Shown: positions 55,038-64,000 of the stretch, one piece after another
Layout: each line of letters opens with the position of its first letter
Position numbering within the stretch: the stretch's first letter is position 1
Assembly: GCA_012656075.1 (NCBI GenBank)
Contig: JAAKBF010000400.1
Location: 62,001-126,000, forward strand
Length of the DNA stretch: 64,000 nt
From: Phytophthora hibernalis
Lineage: Eukaryota > Oomycota > Peronosporomycetes > Peronosporales > Peronosporaceae
Direction: 5' to 3'
Notes under the pieces: generated by a model
The model's input: the letters and a program-made list of their open reading frames with translations, nothing else
Told to the model about the DNA's origin: nothing
Databases searched by the model: none
Program-made: the position numbers and the translations under genes

Positions 55038-55819
55038 GTATCCGAGTCATCTGTCACCTGAGGGTGTAAAAGTTTTTCTTCGTCAAGATCGTATTCTCGA
55101 GCCGCTACCACAAACCTTCGACGCAGATCCTCCACTGCGTCGTCTTCCTCCATGGCTCTTCTTACGTCCAGTCTACCTCCACCAAGGTCCTGGAAAGGTT
55201 TCTGTTGCTTCACGACTGAGTCAACTGTATCAGATTCAGTAATGTTACCAATAACCCTGGATATGGCCCCTAGACCGCCGTCCTTTTGGTCCGTGGTGGA
55301 CGCTACTGCTCCCAATATGGTTTCGCTGGAGGCTGGCCATTCACCGACTGGGTCTGCTCTTATCATCTGTAATTCGTCGTCGCTATCATCGGATTCTACC
55401 TCGGACTCAATGGCTGCGTCGATTTTCTCCCACATCTCCGCACAACTCAACTCGGCGTTTTCTTTGCCCGTGTCTGATCGTTCGAGGACAGCCGTCGGCG
55501 TCGTATACAGCTTTCGCTCAGTCGCGGGTGGTTGTCGTGCCAACCATTCGTCATACAGATTTTGCTCCTTATGAAGTAGGTGCTTATCGATCGCGGACTC
55601 GTACGCGAGTACTTGTCAATCTCGGTATTTCGACGAGTTTAATCGCACGTAACCTCCGGTGGTAGAACTCCATAAGGCAACCAAGTGACAACTGGGAAAT
55701 GAGCTGGGCACCAGATCAGTGAAGTTCCCATGTTGGTCAGCAATACTCGTATAATTTTCCTTTCTTGTTCCAGACCACAGTAGGTATCCAATCTTTAGTT
55801 CGACGTATCCAGAATTCAT
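54965..55819 (-). pseudogene. Gypsy element 2 protease-RT linker
   Basis: An acidic frame at 55543-54965 (ELSCAEMWEKIDAAIESEVE and similar) and a short frame at 55819-55616 lie between protease and RT. They correspond in position to the linker of element 1. No catalytic motif is seen. Confidence 0.5.
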
Positions 55820-55846
55820 GTGTTGTCGAGGTTGGTCTCAGTTTCT

Positions 55847-56300
55847 TCAGGCGGAACTCGGCTGTCGGTCGGCTTTGCATGCATACAGACTCGACCGACC
55901 ACCGACCCGGTGGCGTCTGTATTCTTGGTCGTCACTTGTATTCGACGACTTGATAAGAGGTATTACGACGACGTCTGGTAACTTGACAGTCGAGTTGTAC
56001 AAGTCCAACCTGATCCCTGCTGGTATCATAAAGTCGGTCCCGAGTATCAAGTCCACGCCTGCATGATGTGGCATCACCCAAACTTCAAATTCGTAGACCA
56101 CTTCCCACCCGAGTGTGACTTTCACTATCTTCGGGAGGTCGTGAAAACTTTGGCTTTCCCGATGCCTTGTATATCAATTTGCTTATCTTTTTTCGTCAAC
56201 TGCTTCAATCGCAGTTTCCTAGCGAATCCTTCGCTAATGGTAGATACATTTGCCCCGTATCCAGCAGAATTTTCGTCCGCTGATCGTTAACCGCTCCCAT
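55847..56300 (-). pseudogene. Gypsy element 2 aspartic protease
   Basis: The active site reads RTKILLDTG, after which the frame is lost because a run of five C (plus strand) reads as four at 56253-56256. The other frame continues NVSTISEGFARKLRLKQL and then VKVTLGWEVVYEFEVWV with VDLILGTDFMIPAGI. Apart from the one-base loss the protease is well preserved. Confidence 0.75.
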
Positions 56301-57731
56301 AACGAGAGCCCTCATCCGAACTCGGCGATCAAACTTCTGCGTTGACCACCACCCCAAGCGTTCTCCAGAGTGGAGATGCACTATTGTCTGGTGGCTATGC
56401 GTAATGACTGGTCGTAGAGCCGCTACTTCACTCGCGTTAATTCGGCTATCTTCATTGATAGGTAGTTGGCGATACCAACTCTTCGCTGCTCTACCCAAGC
56501 ACAGGGAGAATGGCTCGCACCACGTATCAGGTTCCGTTCGCGTTCCTTTCATTTCGTAGATGAAGCGTTTGAGCCACTGGAGTGATTCATCCTCTCGACA
56601 TCGCTTCCCTTCGAATTCGGCTATTCTTGTCAAGCGAGGCGTGGGATCGCACTTCTAGGAACTGTGAGCTCCCACTAGTCACTCGGTCGCAGCTTAGATC
56701 CTTGATAGTTCGTTTGATGGACTCTTCCTAATCATCTTCATCCATGTTTTCGTCACTGCTGATTCTCCTTGACCTACCAGCTCGGCGACTTCCCCATAGT
56801 ACTAATCTGGCGCTTTTCGTGCTCTCGGAGACTGCATAACCGAGTCCTTAAAGTAAGGAGTCTCGGAGATTTTCCGCTGGGTTGCTCTTTTGGTCTTCGG
56901 TAGTGGTATATTGCTCGGGTTTTCTTGTACGGTCACCATTTTGGCTGGAGCATACGGCTCCGGACGCTTGGTGCTCGACTCGAGTGACAACCCGAACCGA
57001 AGCCTCAGCTGCCGTTTCCAATAGAACAGCTCAGTTGCTGCGTGAGGTAGCGACCATTTCTTCAGCACGGGGTCGCCTAGTAGACTGTCGCATCGATACC
57101 TCATCGCTCTCAATAACTCGGCGGTATCTCTCGCGACTTGCTCAACGCTTATGCATTTCACTTCGTCAGCGAGTTCAGGTCCCAGCTCAGGCCACTCGGC
57201 TCGCCGCTCCGTTTCCGGTGAAATCAATCGTACCCAATTGCTTCGGACCTTCATAGCTTCTCCAATTTGGCCCAGGAGCTTGTTCGCACTTGGTGTATCG
57301 GCGTTAAAGTATGCCTTCGGAATCCGGGGCGGACGGTCCCCAGGCACGACATCTTGAACTTCATCATTCGCTTCTTCTTCGAGTTCCGCCGCCAGGTTTC
57401 GTTCCACCGGCCGCGGGTGACTCACGCGCCCCACTTACAGGGTCAACTCCTCCAACTCGACGAGTTCATCTTGGTTGAATTCCTCAGACTCGGCTTTCTC
57501 TTCCATCTCTTCTTCGCGTCCTTGATCTTGGGCGTCCTCCCCAAACTGGATGTTTCGATCGACACTCCCCATCGCATCCATGGCTGCTGCGGCAGCCGAG
57601 TTCGTAAGTGTTACGGCACCCGGGCTATCCGACGTACCGACTCGCCGAGTTCGGCAAGATTTCTTCTTCGCGCGTAGCGAGACACACCCTACCCCGGGCC
57701 GACCTATTCTCTTGGCGCTACAAGTCAACAC
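56301..57731 (-). pseudogene. Gypsy element 2 gag, nucleocapsid part lost
   Basis: The N-terminal acidic part is at 57731-57435, the capsid-like part at 57434-56802, and a further piece at 56633 (CREDESLQWLKRFIYEMKGT and KSWYRQLPINED) runs straight into the protease. The CCHC/Arg-rich nucleocapsid segment seen in element 1 is missing here, and about 170 bases near 56640-56800 do not read as gag. Confidence 0.6.
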
Positions 57732-57749
57732 CCTACAAGCTATGCCTCT

Positions 57750-58398
57750 CGGGTGTCAACGGCAGGAATAATCCAGCCCGTGCAGGGACTTACCGGAGAG
57801 GTTTACACTTGTCTTGGACTTTGCAAATTCTGCTCTGTTAGTTCAGTTGTCTTCTGAGGACCTGAAAGGTCCTTTTCTTGGTTTCCTAAATATCCTATAC
57901 AAATATCAAATGAAATGGGTCGTTTCGACCTCTTCCAACTCTTCAGCCGAGCTCGCTGGCTCTGAATCCCGTGGGTGCCCTTTGGGCTGGGCTGCTGTCC
58001 GTTGGCGCGTTCCCATACGATCTTCTTGTATGGGGTGGTCGTTATGGATCTCAGTCGACCCTTCAGCCGAGTTCCGCGTCTCTCTGGCGTCTGCCCCGCC
58101 CTCCAGCCTGGTGCCGACCGTTGAGCTCGGCTATTATCCGGATAATCGTATCCGGAAGATCCGCTGAGTCGGTACCGGGAACTTCAGTTCCTAAGGTTCC
58201 CACTGGGTTGTACTGTCGATATCCGCTCCTTAGACTCGGCTCGGGCACCATTCACCGTAATCTTCTGGTTCTAAGACCGCGCTTTTGTGGGAATAGCCGA
58301 GTCACTACCGTGCATCACCATTCCTAAGTGTCCACCACTCCTAGGTCAGGATGGTCCTAGTTGAGGAGTGTGCCGAAACTCGAAATTACTACACCACA
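57750..58398 (-). repeat. 5' LTR of Gypsy element 2
   Basis: On the minus strand it starts TGTGGTGTAG at 58398 and ends around 57750 in ...CCGTTGACA, a TG...CA structure placed directly before gag. Its primer site was not clearly identified, so the inner end may be off by a few tens of bases. Confidence 0.55.
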
Positions 58399-59007
58399 AC
58401 TAGCTATAGGATTGACTACAGAGGCTCTCAGAGCCATAGTTCAACAGAATTAAATCAGCATACTTCCGCCCAAGTCACCAAGGGTTAAGTCCGTCTTCGG
58501 TAAGTCTAGCTAGCTTATCTTAGGGTCTGGATACGCTCGGCTTGTGGATGCCTGTCGGCGAGCCCAAGGTACATTGAACCGAGGGTTTGTTGCTGGTCAC
58601 TCCAACAGATTATAGTGGCCGAGCGTTGGGAGCGACGAGAAGCGTCGTTCGCCATATATTATAGTGGGACCGAGTGTTCCATACATATTTTACTAACCGC
58701 CGAGGGTTTACCTTGGCAAACCCGTATTAGGCTTGACAGCCGGTACCCTTCCTTCTCAGGGACTGCGGGGTTCGCGCGAAAGCGCAATATTGCATCCTAG
58801 CCCTCGCTCGTGGCTAGTGGTGCAGGTTATTGGGTTGGCCTAATACAACCTAGGTGTACAGAGGGCTCACATCGAACCCGGCGTAAGGGATCGTTCCTGG
58901 TCTTCAGGTTTGATCCAACGCTCGCTGACCTGACAAGGGGAAGCGAGTGTTGGTGGTGGGACTCATACCATTCGGTAGTGAGAATTTCTGCGTGATCCGA
59001 CATCACA
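58399..59007 (+). repeat. inverted LTR fragment of the element 1 family
   Basis: It is the reverse complement of 46628-47236 (x pairs with 105635 minus x), nearly identical, and ends in ...CATCACA at 59007. It lacks the outer part of the LTR and abuts the LTR of element 2 exactly at 58398/58399. Short frames at 58615-58995 are the same as those in the LTR at 46640-47020. Confidence 0.85.
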
Positions 59008-59092
59008 TGAGCCTGTGGTCTGCTAATATGAACGAAATTAGGTGTATAATAAAACTAAGATAAATTTTATCCGAAGCGAGAATAGCTCTATT

Positions 59093-59146
59093 TACTCGGA
59101 AATAACTTTTCTGAGTTTTTAGATACTTTCTCCAACGTTGACAGCC
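59093..59146. repeat. 54-bp segment shared inverted with 33034-33087
   Basis: It begins tcggaaataacttttctgag and ends gttgacagccct. It lies just left of the BED-finger fragment. Confidence 0.75.
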
Positions 59147-59235
59147 CTACCCATTGCACAGTGCAGTAAGATATCCTACACGATTTAAATCTCCGAATGC
59201 ATTCGAAGACTTAAAACAAAACGATTGACGATGAA

Positions 59236-59589
59236 TTAACATACCTGAGCAAGGAATAACAGAATCATTAGGCTGGCGAAAAGAACAGTAAATTGATCGT
59301 TAGAGACGACGGATATGATGTAGCGAGAGCTATAGATCAAGCCGGTCTCCCTCGGACGTTCATGCACGGCTTCCCACAACGAAGAATCATCAGCGGGCGA
59401 GGTGAGCATCGAACGAGAAGGTTGCACTCGATACGCGTCGTGGCAGTAGTTGCAGGTTACGTCCTTGTACTTCTGGCCGTCCAGTCCGTCAAACGCGGTG
59501 AATTCATCCCAAATTGCCACGTTTGGCTTCCCTCGTCGCACCATGAAGCACCATGGGGCTGCCGCAAGTAATAGTAGGAGCAGCAACAT
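59236..59589 (-). pseudogene. BED zinc finger fragment (hAT-type N-terminus)
   Basis: The minus-strand frame contains KPNVAIWDEFTAFDG and YKDVTCNYCHDAYRVQPSR, a BED finger start (Trp, Phe, then CxxC). The His pair that should follow is not seen, because the sequence changes after about 59400. Upstream residues are a Leu-rich run without meaning. It is probably the N-terminus of a hAT transposase cut short. Confidence 0.5.
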
Positions 59590-59965
59590 TACCGCCAGAT
59601 CTTCTGTGGGAAAATAGAACTTTGACGGAAACGTGGAATGGCTTCATTGTGGTGTGAGCCACACATCATTCATGGCATATTAAGATGTATAAGATGCGTT
59701 AAGATGCAACGCCAGTGCCCGAAGGCTGTGATGACTCGAGGCAACACCAGATTCTTGCTGCTGGACCCACCGCTGTGAGTTTAGGCTACACGTCACGCAC
59801 AGCCTCAATATCACTCGGCGCATTCCTTCTTGCCCCAAACCTCACAGATCGCGACTTCCGCTCCTCTTGTCTTTCTTCTTGCTTGGACGGGAGCTATCAA
59901 AGAAGCACCAGCGGGCGAACCGAAAGTGGAGCAGGATTTCTCTTTCGAGCATAGACGCACCATTG

Positions 59966-60642
59966 GGTCAGTTCTACCACCGAGTTGGTACGAGTAGCAG
60001 ACGGTGAAAGTGGAGATTGGCGTCTCTCAAGGATGACGTGGCTTGGATCACAAATACAGCACATTGGTGGAGACACACCAGAGTGCAGTGAATGGTGTCG
60101 TGTCGATACAGCTGTCATCGGATCTGCAGGTCAGTGAGTATCGATTCGAGCAGCGGGTGAACGGACAGTTTCTTCTCGATAACGATGTCAACCGCGCATC
60201 CATTTGGCTATCGGTATTGAGTGGAGCATCGACGTCGGGTGGTAGTGGTGGCGCGATCTCGCTATCCGTTGGCAATGGTGTAGTTGGTGTCGGCGGCAAT
60301 GTCAACATTGGTGCGGGTGTGACTTTCGCAGCCAGTAGCTCTGGCAGAAGGTGAATACTGTGCGCTCCCTGCCTCCCTGACAGATGCGACGACCCAGTGC
60401 AGCTTCATCTCTTCGAACGTTCGCGCGAATCCGCCCATCAGCCCGCGTGCGCGTTGTTATCGGCACGAAACTGTCTACCTGCTGCTCGAATCGGTACTGG
60501 CAAACCTGCAGCCGTATCGACACCACACGGAGTATCTCCGCCAAATTGCTGGATTTGCGATCCGATCCACGTCATCCGTGAGAGACGCCAATCTCCACTT
60601 TCACCGTCTGATACTCGTACCACCCCGGTGGTAGAACTGACC
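59966..60642. repeat. fold-back element with ~200-bp arms
   Basis: Arms 59966-60186 and 60452-60642 are inverted copies (shared ggtcagttctaccaccg, cagacggtgaaagtggagat). The left arm has an extra ~25 bases. Between them, 60187-60360 encodes a Gly/Ser-rich tail in frame with the arm (60043-60354). Confidence 0.75.
60043..60354 (+). CDS. hypothetical protein fragment with Gly-rich tail
   Basis: The frame reads VSIQLSSDLQVSEYRFEQRV and ends in a Gly/Ser/Val-rich stretch (GNGVVGVGGNVNIGAG). The arm at 60642-60452 encodes on the minus strand the same N-terminal text with changes (QVCQYRFEQQVDSF). Both copies share a TGA just upstream (VEIGVS-Q/H-G-stop-RG). No family was recognised. Confidence 0.25.
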   Translation: MDHKYSTLVETHQSAVNGVVSIQLSSDLQVSEYRFEQRVNGQFLLDNDVNRASIWLSVLSGASTSGGSGGAISLSVGNGVVGVGGNVNIGAGVTFAASSSGRR

Positions 60643-62522
60643 TTGGTCCGAAAGAGCAATCCGGTTCTGTTTGACCAACCACGCGATACTCTGTCCAGAT
60701 ATGCCGTCCTTTCTTTGCAACCACTACAAGGAGATCGCCATTAAGTTAAAGCGGCCCCGCCGTGATTGCGTCGAAGAGGGCAGTATTATATCAGTGTAGA
60801 CTACAGCAACTGAGCAGCCAGAATTTAACTCACCTGGGAAAGTCCGTTGCTAGATGGCAATAGCCATGTTCTTCTATACGACGGCCGTCGCGTTCAGAGT
60901 TTTCGAGCTACAGGAAATATGAGCAGTTCTGCTAGCACTAAAACGCTAGAGACCATTCGTGAGATGGAGCGGTTGATTGGGGCTTCGGATGATACAAATC
61001 TGCAGGATGATGCACTGTTGCTGGACGACTAATTTCCTAAGTGATGAGGTGGTTTTGATGGGGCTCATTGGGGTGACGAGGATCTCTTCTCTAACCCGCT
61101 GGCTGAAGAATACACGTTTTGAATAGGGTCCAGCGTGTCTCGTGTGCATGGAAGTTTTTGGGTTAAGCAATTTAGTTTTCTGGTTTGAACTGCAAAATTT
61201 CTCAATTCTCGACTGATACATAAAACCCGAGAAGAAAAAGATGCGCGCATCTTAACCCTTCTAGCCCCGTATTCTGTATCCTACAGAATAAGCGTTTGAA
61301 CAGGGGTTATCCAGCAAGCTTGGATGCATGATCTCAGTCCGCATATAGCCTTTTGTATTAAATGAGGTCCGCACATATATCTTGTAGGATCGGTGCTGGG
61401 TTGATAGCCGGGGATTCTTCAGTGGCAATAGAAAGGGTCATATAAATGGCCGACAGGTTTGAAAATCTAAACAAGAGCTCTTTCTTAGTTTGCGTCTGCC
61501 ACTCCATCACAAACACTTTTACAAGACTGGATCAACAGTGATGGCGCGCTGTCGACGTAATGAGGCCCCTGAAAGCTACAGGCCTCGTGAAGCACCGCCG
61601 CATGATACAAGAGGGAGGGGACTAGAAGACCCAAGGTGTGGTGTTGACGTTTGCGTTGGTAAGCGTTTAAATGTGAACTATGTGGCTAGAACTAATGCTG
61701 GTTTTGTACTACATGCTTATAGCATTCCAGCGACTGGCTGACCGCCTACAACATCCTCCTCCTGTGCCTACAAGACTCGCCACAGACTCTCAACCTCGTA
61801 TCAGCAAAACAGGCGTCATATGCAGTCACTGGGGCGGCGGTTACCTCCACCGCTTCTTTTACGATGCCTGTGCCAACTAATGCGGTCGCTGTTAGGCTTC
61901 TGCGACCTACAACACCAAACTTTCCGATGTGCTTCCTGTATCGCCACCAAGAAACACAATTGAAATCACGATTGGCTTGTTGGAGTGTGTCTGCGCTCCA
62001 GTCCCCAACTCTATTATTGCTTTTGGCGGCAGCGTTAATTCTGAATGATACAGAAGAAGCTCAGGTAGAATTTGATGTTATTCCGGATGATACAGAGGAT
62101 ATACGAAAATACAACATGGCCGTCACTAAAGGGTACATCGTACATTGTATTTCACTAATTAAGAAAGCAAGCACCGAATACGAACATGGACATCGAGGAC
62201 TTGGTCTCTATACGAACCCCATGCAAGAACACGTATTAGACAAAACGGAGGCGTTCTAATCATCGCAATATCAAACCAATCGTCTCAAGTACCTGCGGAA
62301 TGTATTCTCAGCATTCGCAGAATCGAAGACAGGGTCTCTCGAGACGGGTTTCTTCTATGCGTGTTGCAGCGACTTGTTCGAGGTCTTCGTGCCGCTCGCT
62401 GTAATGTACGTCTAGGAAAGATCACAATGGAAACGAGGAGGAGGCGTCAGTCTAGGAGATGGTTGCATGTTAACTCTTCAATACAAACTGATCACTTCAT
62501 AGATATGGCTGGTGTCTTCGAG
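60643..62522. other. mostly featureless region, one unassigned frame
   Basis: A plus frame at 60847-61032 contains KTLETIREMERLIGASDDTN, which looks protein-like but is short. The frame at 61864-62259 is listed separately. The rest shows nothing. Confidence 0.35.
61864..62259 (+). CDS. hypothetical protein, 131 residues
   Basis: The plus frame has a hydrophobic stretch (SPTLLLLLAAALIL, residues ~48-61) followed by an acidic part (DTEEAQVEFDVIPDDTEDIR) and KKASTEYEHGHRGLGLYTNP. The composition after residue 60 is protein-like. No homology was recognised and the start is arbitrary. Confidence 0.25.
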   Translation: MPVPTNAVAVRLLRPTTPNFPMCFLYRHQETQLKSRLACWSVSALQSPTLLLLLAAALILNDTEEAQVEFDVIPDDTEDIRKYNMAVTKGYIVHCISLIKKASTEYEHGHRGLGLYTNPMQEHVLDKTEAF

Positions 62523-62602
62523 CGCGCGCAGAGGAATAATCGCCCTGTTCCTTCTCACTAATACCGTTAGTTAGGAAATGGGCGATTTTTCCTCTGCGCG
62601 CG
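62523..62602. repeat. 80-bp hairpin with ~22-bp GC-rich arms
   Basis: CGCGCGCAGAGGAATAATCG at 62523 is inverted at 62580-62602 (gggcgatttttcctctgcgc) with one or two mismatches. It may be a small MITE or terminal pair. It lies about 295 bases upstream of the CDK7 start. Confidence 0.65.
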
Positions 62603-62737
62603 AGCTGGCGGCCGCGTGGAGCCTTTAACGGATGGTCGGCGTCAACGCTGGATCACAATGGCCTCGTACCGAAAATGACGGGTATTGAAGCTCAGGAGGT
62701 TTTCGGCGGTGTGTTACGCTCGCGAGGGCCAATAATA

Positions 62738-62753
62738 GCTCATTATTTTTGCA
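62738..62753 (+). promoter_or_regulatory. possible oomycete initiator for the CDK7 gene
   Basis: GCTCATTATTTTTGCA matches the first seven bases of GCTCATTYYNCAWTTT exactly but poorly thereafter. It is 159 bases upstream of the ATG. Confidence 0.3.
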
Positions 62754-62896
62754 GCTGGTGGGTACACTGTTCATGTTTTGTCATCATTCGTAGCTACTCC
62801 GAAATCAGAGTGATGGTCTATTTCAACTTCCAGTTGGTGTACGCAACACCAATATTAGTGCCATGGCACTAAAGCGATCCCCATCGTTTCCTCGCC

Positions 62897-63814
62897 ATGG
62901 AGCGCTACGACCGCGGCGACGTCTTGGGCGAAGGTACGTTCGGAGTGGTGTTCGCGGCCGTGCAGAAGAGCACGGGTCGGCGCGTGGCCATCAAGCAGTT
63001 CAAGCGCGGCAAGTTCAAGGATGGCGTGGACTTCACGGCTCTGCGTGAGGTGAAACTGCAGGCGGAGCTCAAGCACGTGAACGTCGTGGAGCTGCTGGAC
63101 GTTTTCGTGGCCAACGACACGATGAACGTCGTGTTCGAGCTGCTGCCCAGCAACATGGATGACGTCATCAAGGACAAGGCCGTGGTGCTCACGGCCGCCG
63201 ACATCAAGGCGTACCTGCAGATGCTGCTCAAGGGTCTGGCCTACTGCCACGAGCACTACGTGCTACACCGCGACCTGAAACCCGAAAATCTGCTCATCAG
63301 CCCGGACGGGAACGTGAAAATTGGAGATTTCGGACTTGCCAGGGTCTATGGCAGTCCCAACCGCAACATGACGTCCATGGTGTGCACCATTTGGTACCGT
63401 CCGCCGGAGCTGCTCTTCGGCGCGAGGGAGTACAGTGGGTCCGTGGATATGTGGGGCGCCGGCTGCATTTTCGCCGAGCTCATGCTGCGTGTGCCGTACT
63501 TAACGGGTTTGAACGAACTGGACCAGCTGGGCAAGATCTTCCACGCGCTGGGCACGCCCACGGACGACGAGTGGCCCGGCGTAAGCTCGCTGGCCAACTT
63601 TGTCGAGTTCACTCCGAGCACAGCGCCACCACTGACATCGATTTTCTCGGCCACGTCGGAGGACGCATTGGACCTGTTGGCCAAGCTGCTCAAGTACAAT
63701 CCGGCCGAGCGGATCACCGCAGCGGAGGCTTTGAAGCACCCGTACTTTAGCAACTCGCCAGCACCGACGCTGACGGAGAAGTTGCCGTCTACCCCCGCAC
63801 CACCGCAGGCGTGA
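62897..63814 (+). CDS. CDK7-type cyclin-dependent kinase (CAK / TFIIH kinase)
   Basis: The intronless frame of 305 residues has all kinase motifs: GEGTFGVV (11-18), Lys33 in VAIK, TALRE with Glu51, HRDLKPEN (124-131) and DFGLAR (144-149). The T-loop text SPNR-NMT, placing the activating Thr at 159, and MWGAGCIFAELMLRVPYLTG, LDQLGKIFHALGTPTDDEWP and the tail YFSNSPAPT match CDK7. That kinase forms the CDK-activating complex with cyclin H and MAT1 and phosphorylates RNA polymerase II within TFIIH in the nucleus. After the T-loop it has TIWYRPPELL, where CDK7 normally has TRWYRAPELL. WYRPPE is more usual in CDK9/CDK12. The length is slightly short of animal CDK7 (346) because the C-terminal tail is brief. 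The start at 62897 is the first Met with a normal kinase N-terminus. It is the only intact-looking gene at the right edge. Confidence 0.92.
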   Translation: MERYDRGDVLGEGTFGVVFAAVQKSTGRRVAIKQFKRGKFKDGVDFTALREVKLQAELKHVNVVELLDVFVANDTMNVVFELLPSNMDDVIKDKAVVLTAADIKAYLQMLLKGLAYCHEHYVLHRDLKPENLLISPDGNVKIGDFGLARVYGSPNRNMTSMVCTIWYRPPELLFGAREYSGSVDMWGAGCIFAELMLRVPYLTGLNELDQLGKIFHALGTPTDDEWPGVSSLANFVEFTPSTAPPLTSIFSATSEDALDLLAKLLKYNPAERITAAEALKHPYFSNSPAPTLTEKLPSTPAPPQA

Positions 63815-64000
63815 GATGAGCAGCTGAATGGAATTTGCTCCGGATTATTTGTATAGGTGATGAAGGTATTTGACACGAGTAGCTCTGCAATGCTTCTACT
63901 AAATGCCACAAGTCGAGCAATAGCCCCGAGAAAAATAATGTTAACGAACTCTCTTTGTCGGCCATGTTGTCGTTGCGTGTTTCCCTCATGTCGCCGTTTT

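Larger units (their letters stand above)
52926..58398 (-). mobile_element. Ty3/Gypsy element 2, truncated at its 3' end
   Basis: On the minus strand the order is 5' LTR (58398-57750), gag, protease, RT, RNase H and second RNase H. The element stops at about 52930 inside the second RNase H; integrase and 3' LTR are gone. It is related to element 1 but has a different LTR. Confidence 0.85.

Noticed and set aside
58615..58995. Two small plus-strand open frames of 61 residues each
   Set aside because: They are identical to frames in the LTR at 46640-47020 on the other strand and are LTR sequence, not genes.

Overview
The window looks like a gene-poor, transposon-rich stretch of an oomycete nuclear genome, most likely Phytophthora or a close relative. 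The genus is an inference. The evidence is the mix of element families (oomycete-style piggyBac, MULE, Helitron, PIF/Harbinger, hAT, and Ty3/Gypsy elements with two RNase H domains), intron-poor host genes, and an initiator in front of the alpha-tubulin gene that matches the oomycete consensus at 15 of 16 positions. Only three host genes are convincing: a GH30 glucosylceramidase (20613-22651, minus), an alpha-tubulin (23093-24453, minus) and a CDK7-type cyclin-dependent kinase (62897-63814, plus). GH30 and tubulin lie in tandem; CDK7 is alone at the right edge. Nearly everything else is mobile DNA in various stages of decay. Layout: 0.2-4 kb holds pogo-like and piggyBac transposase remnants on the minus strand. 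From 4 to 11.5 kb there is a nearly identical 1.93-kb inverted repeat whose 3.6-kb spacer carries a DOT1-like methyltransferase fragment, ~155-bp tandem repeats and two nested MITEs. 12-14.3 kb is a decayed hAT transposase. 15.9-20.5 kb is an element with ~335-bp terminal inverted repeats. 20.6-24.6 kb is the host gene island. 25.3-28.9 kb holds LINE and Helitron remnants, followed to 32 kb by a TATCGTCT-type satellite and 0.7-kb direct repeats. 33.6-37.9 kb is a MULE with 90-bp TIRs. 39.2-47.5 kb is a defective Gypsy element with its 5' LTR. 47.6-48.4 kb is an internally deleted hAT, 49.3-50.4 kb an alpha-tubulin pseudogene, and 50.5-52.1 kb a two-gene PIF/Harbinger module. 52.9-58.4 kb is a second Gypsy element, truncated at its 3' end, which abuts an inverted fragment of the first element's LTR. 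59.2-60.6 kb holds a BED-finger hAT fragment and a fold-back repeat. A recurring oddity is the loss of one base, usually inside a homopolymer run, in genes that otherwise read through: GH30, alpha-tubulin, the MULE catalytic domain, the Gypsy-2 protease, and each arm of the large inverted repeat at a different run. This may reflect sequencing or assembly error rather than true loss of function, so the two host genes should not be called dead from this sequence alone. No CRISPR array, rRNA or tRNA gene was found.
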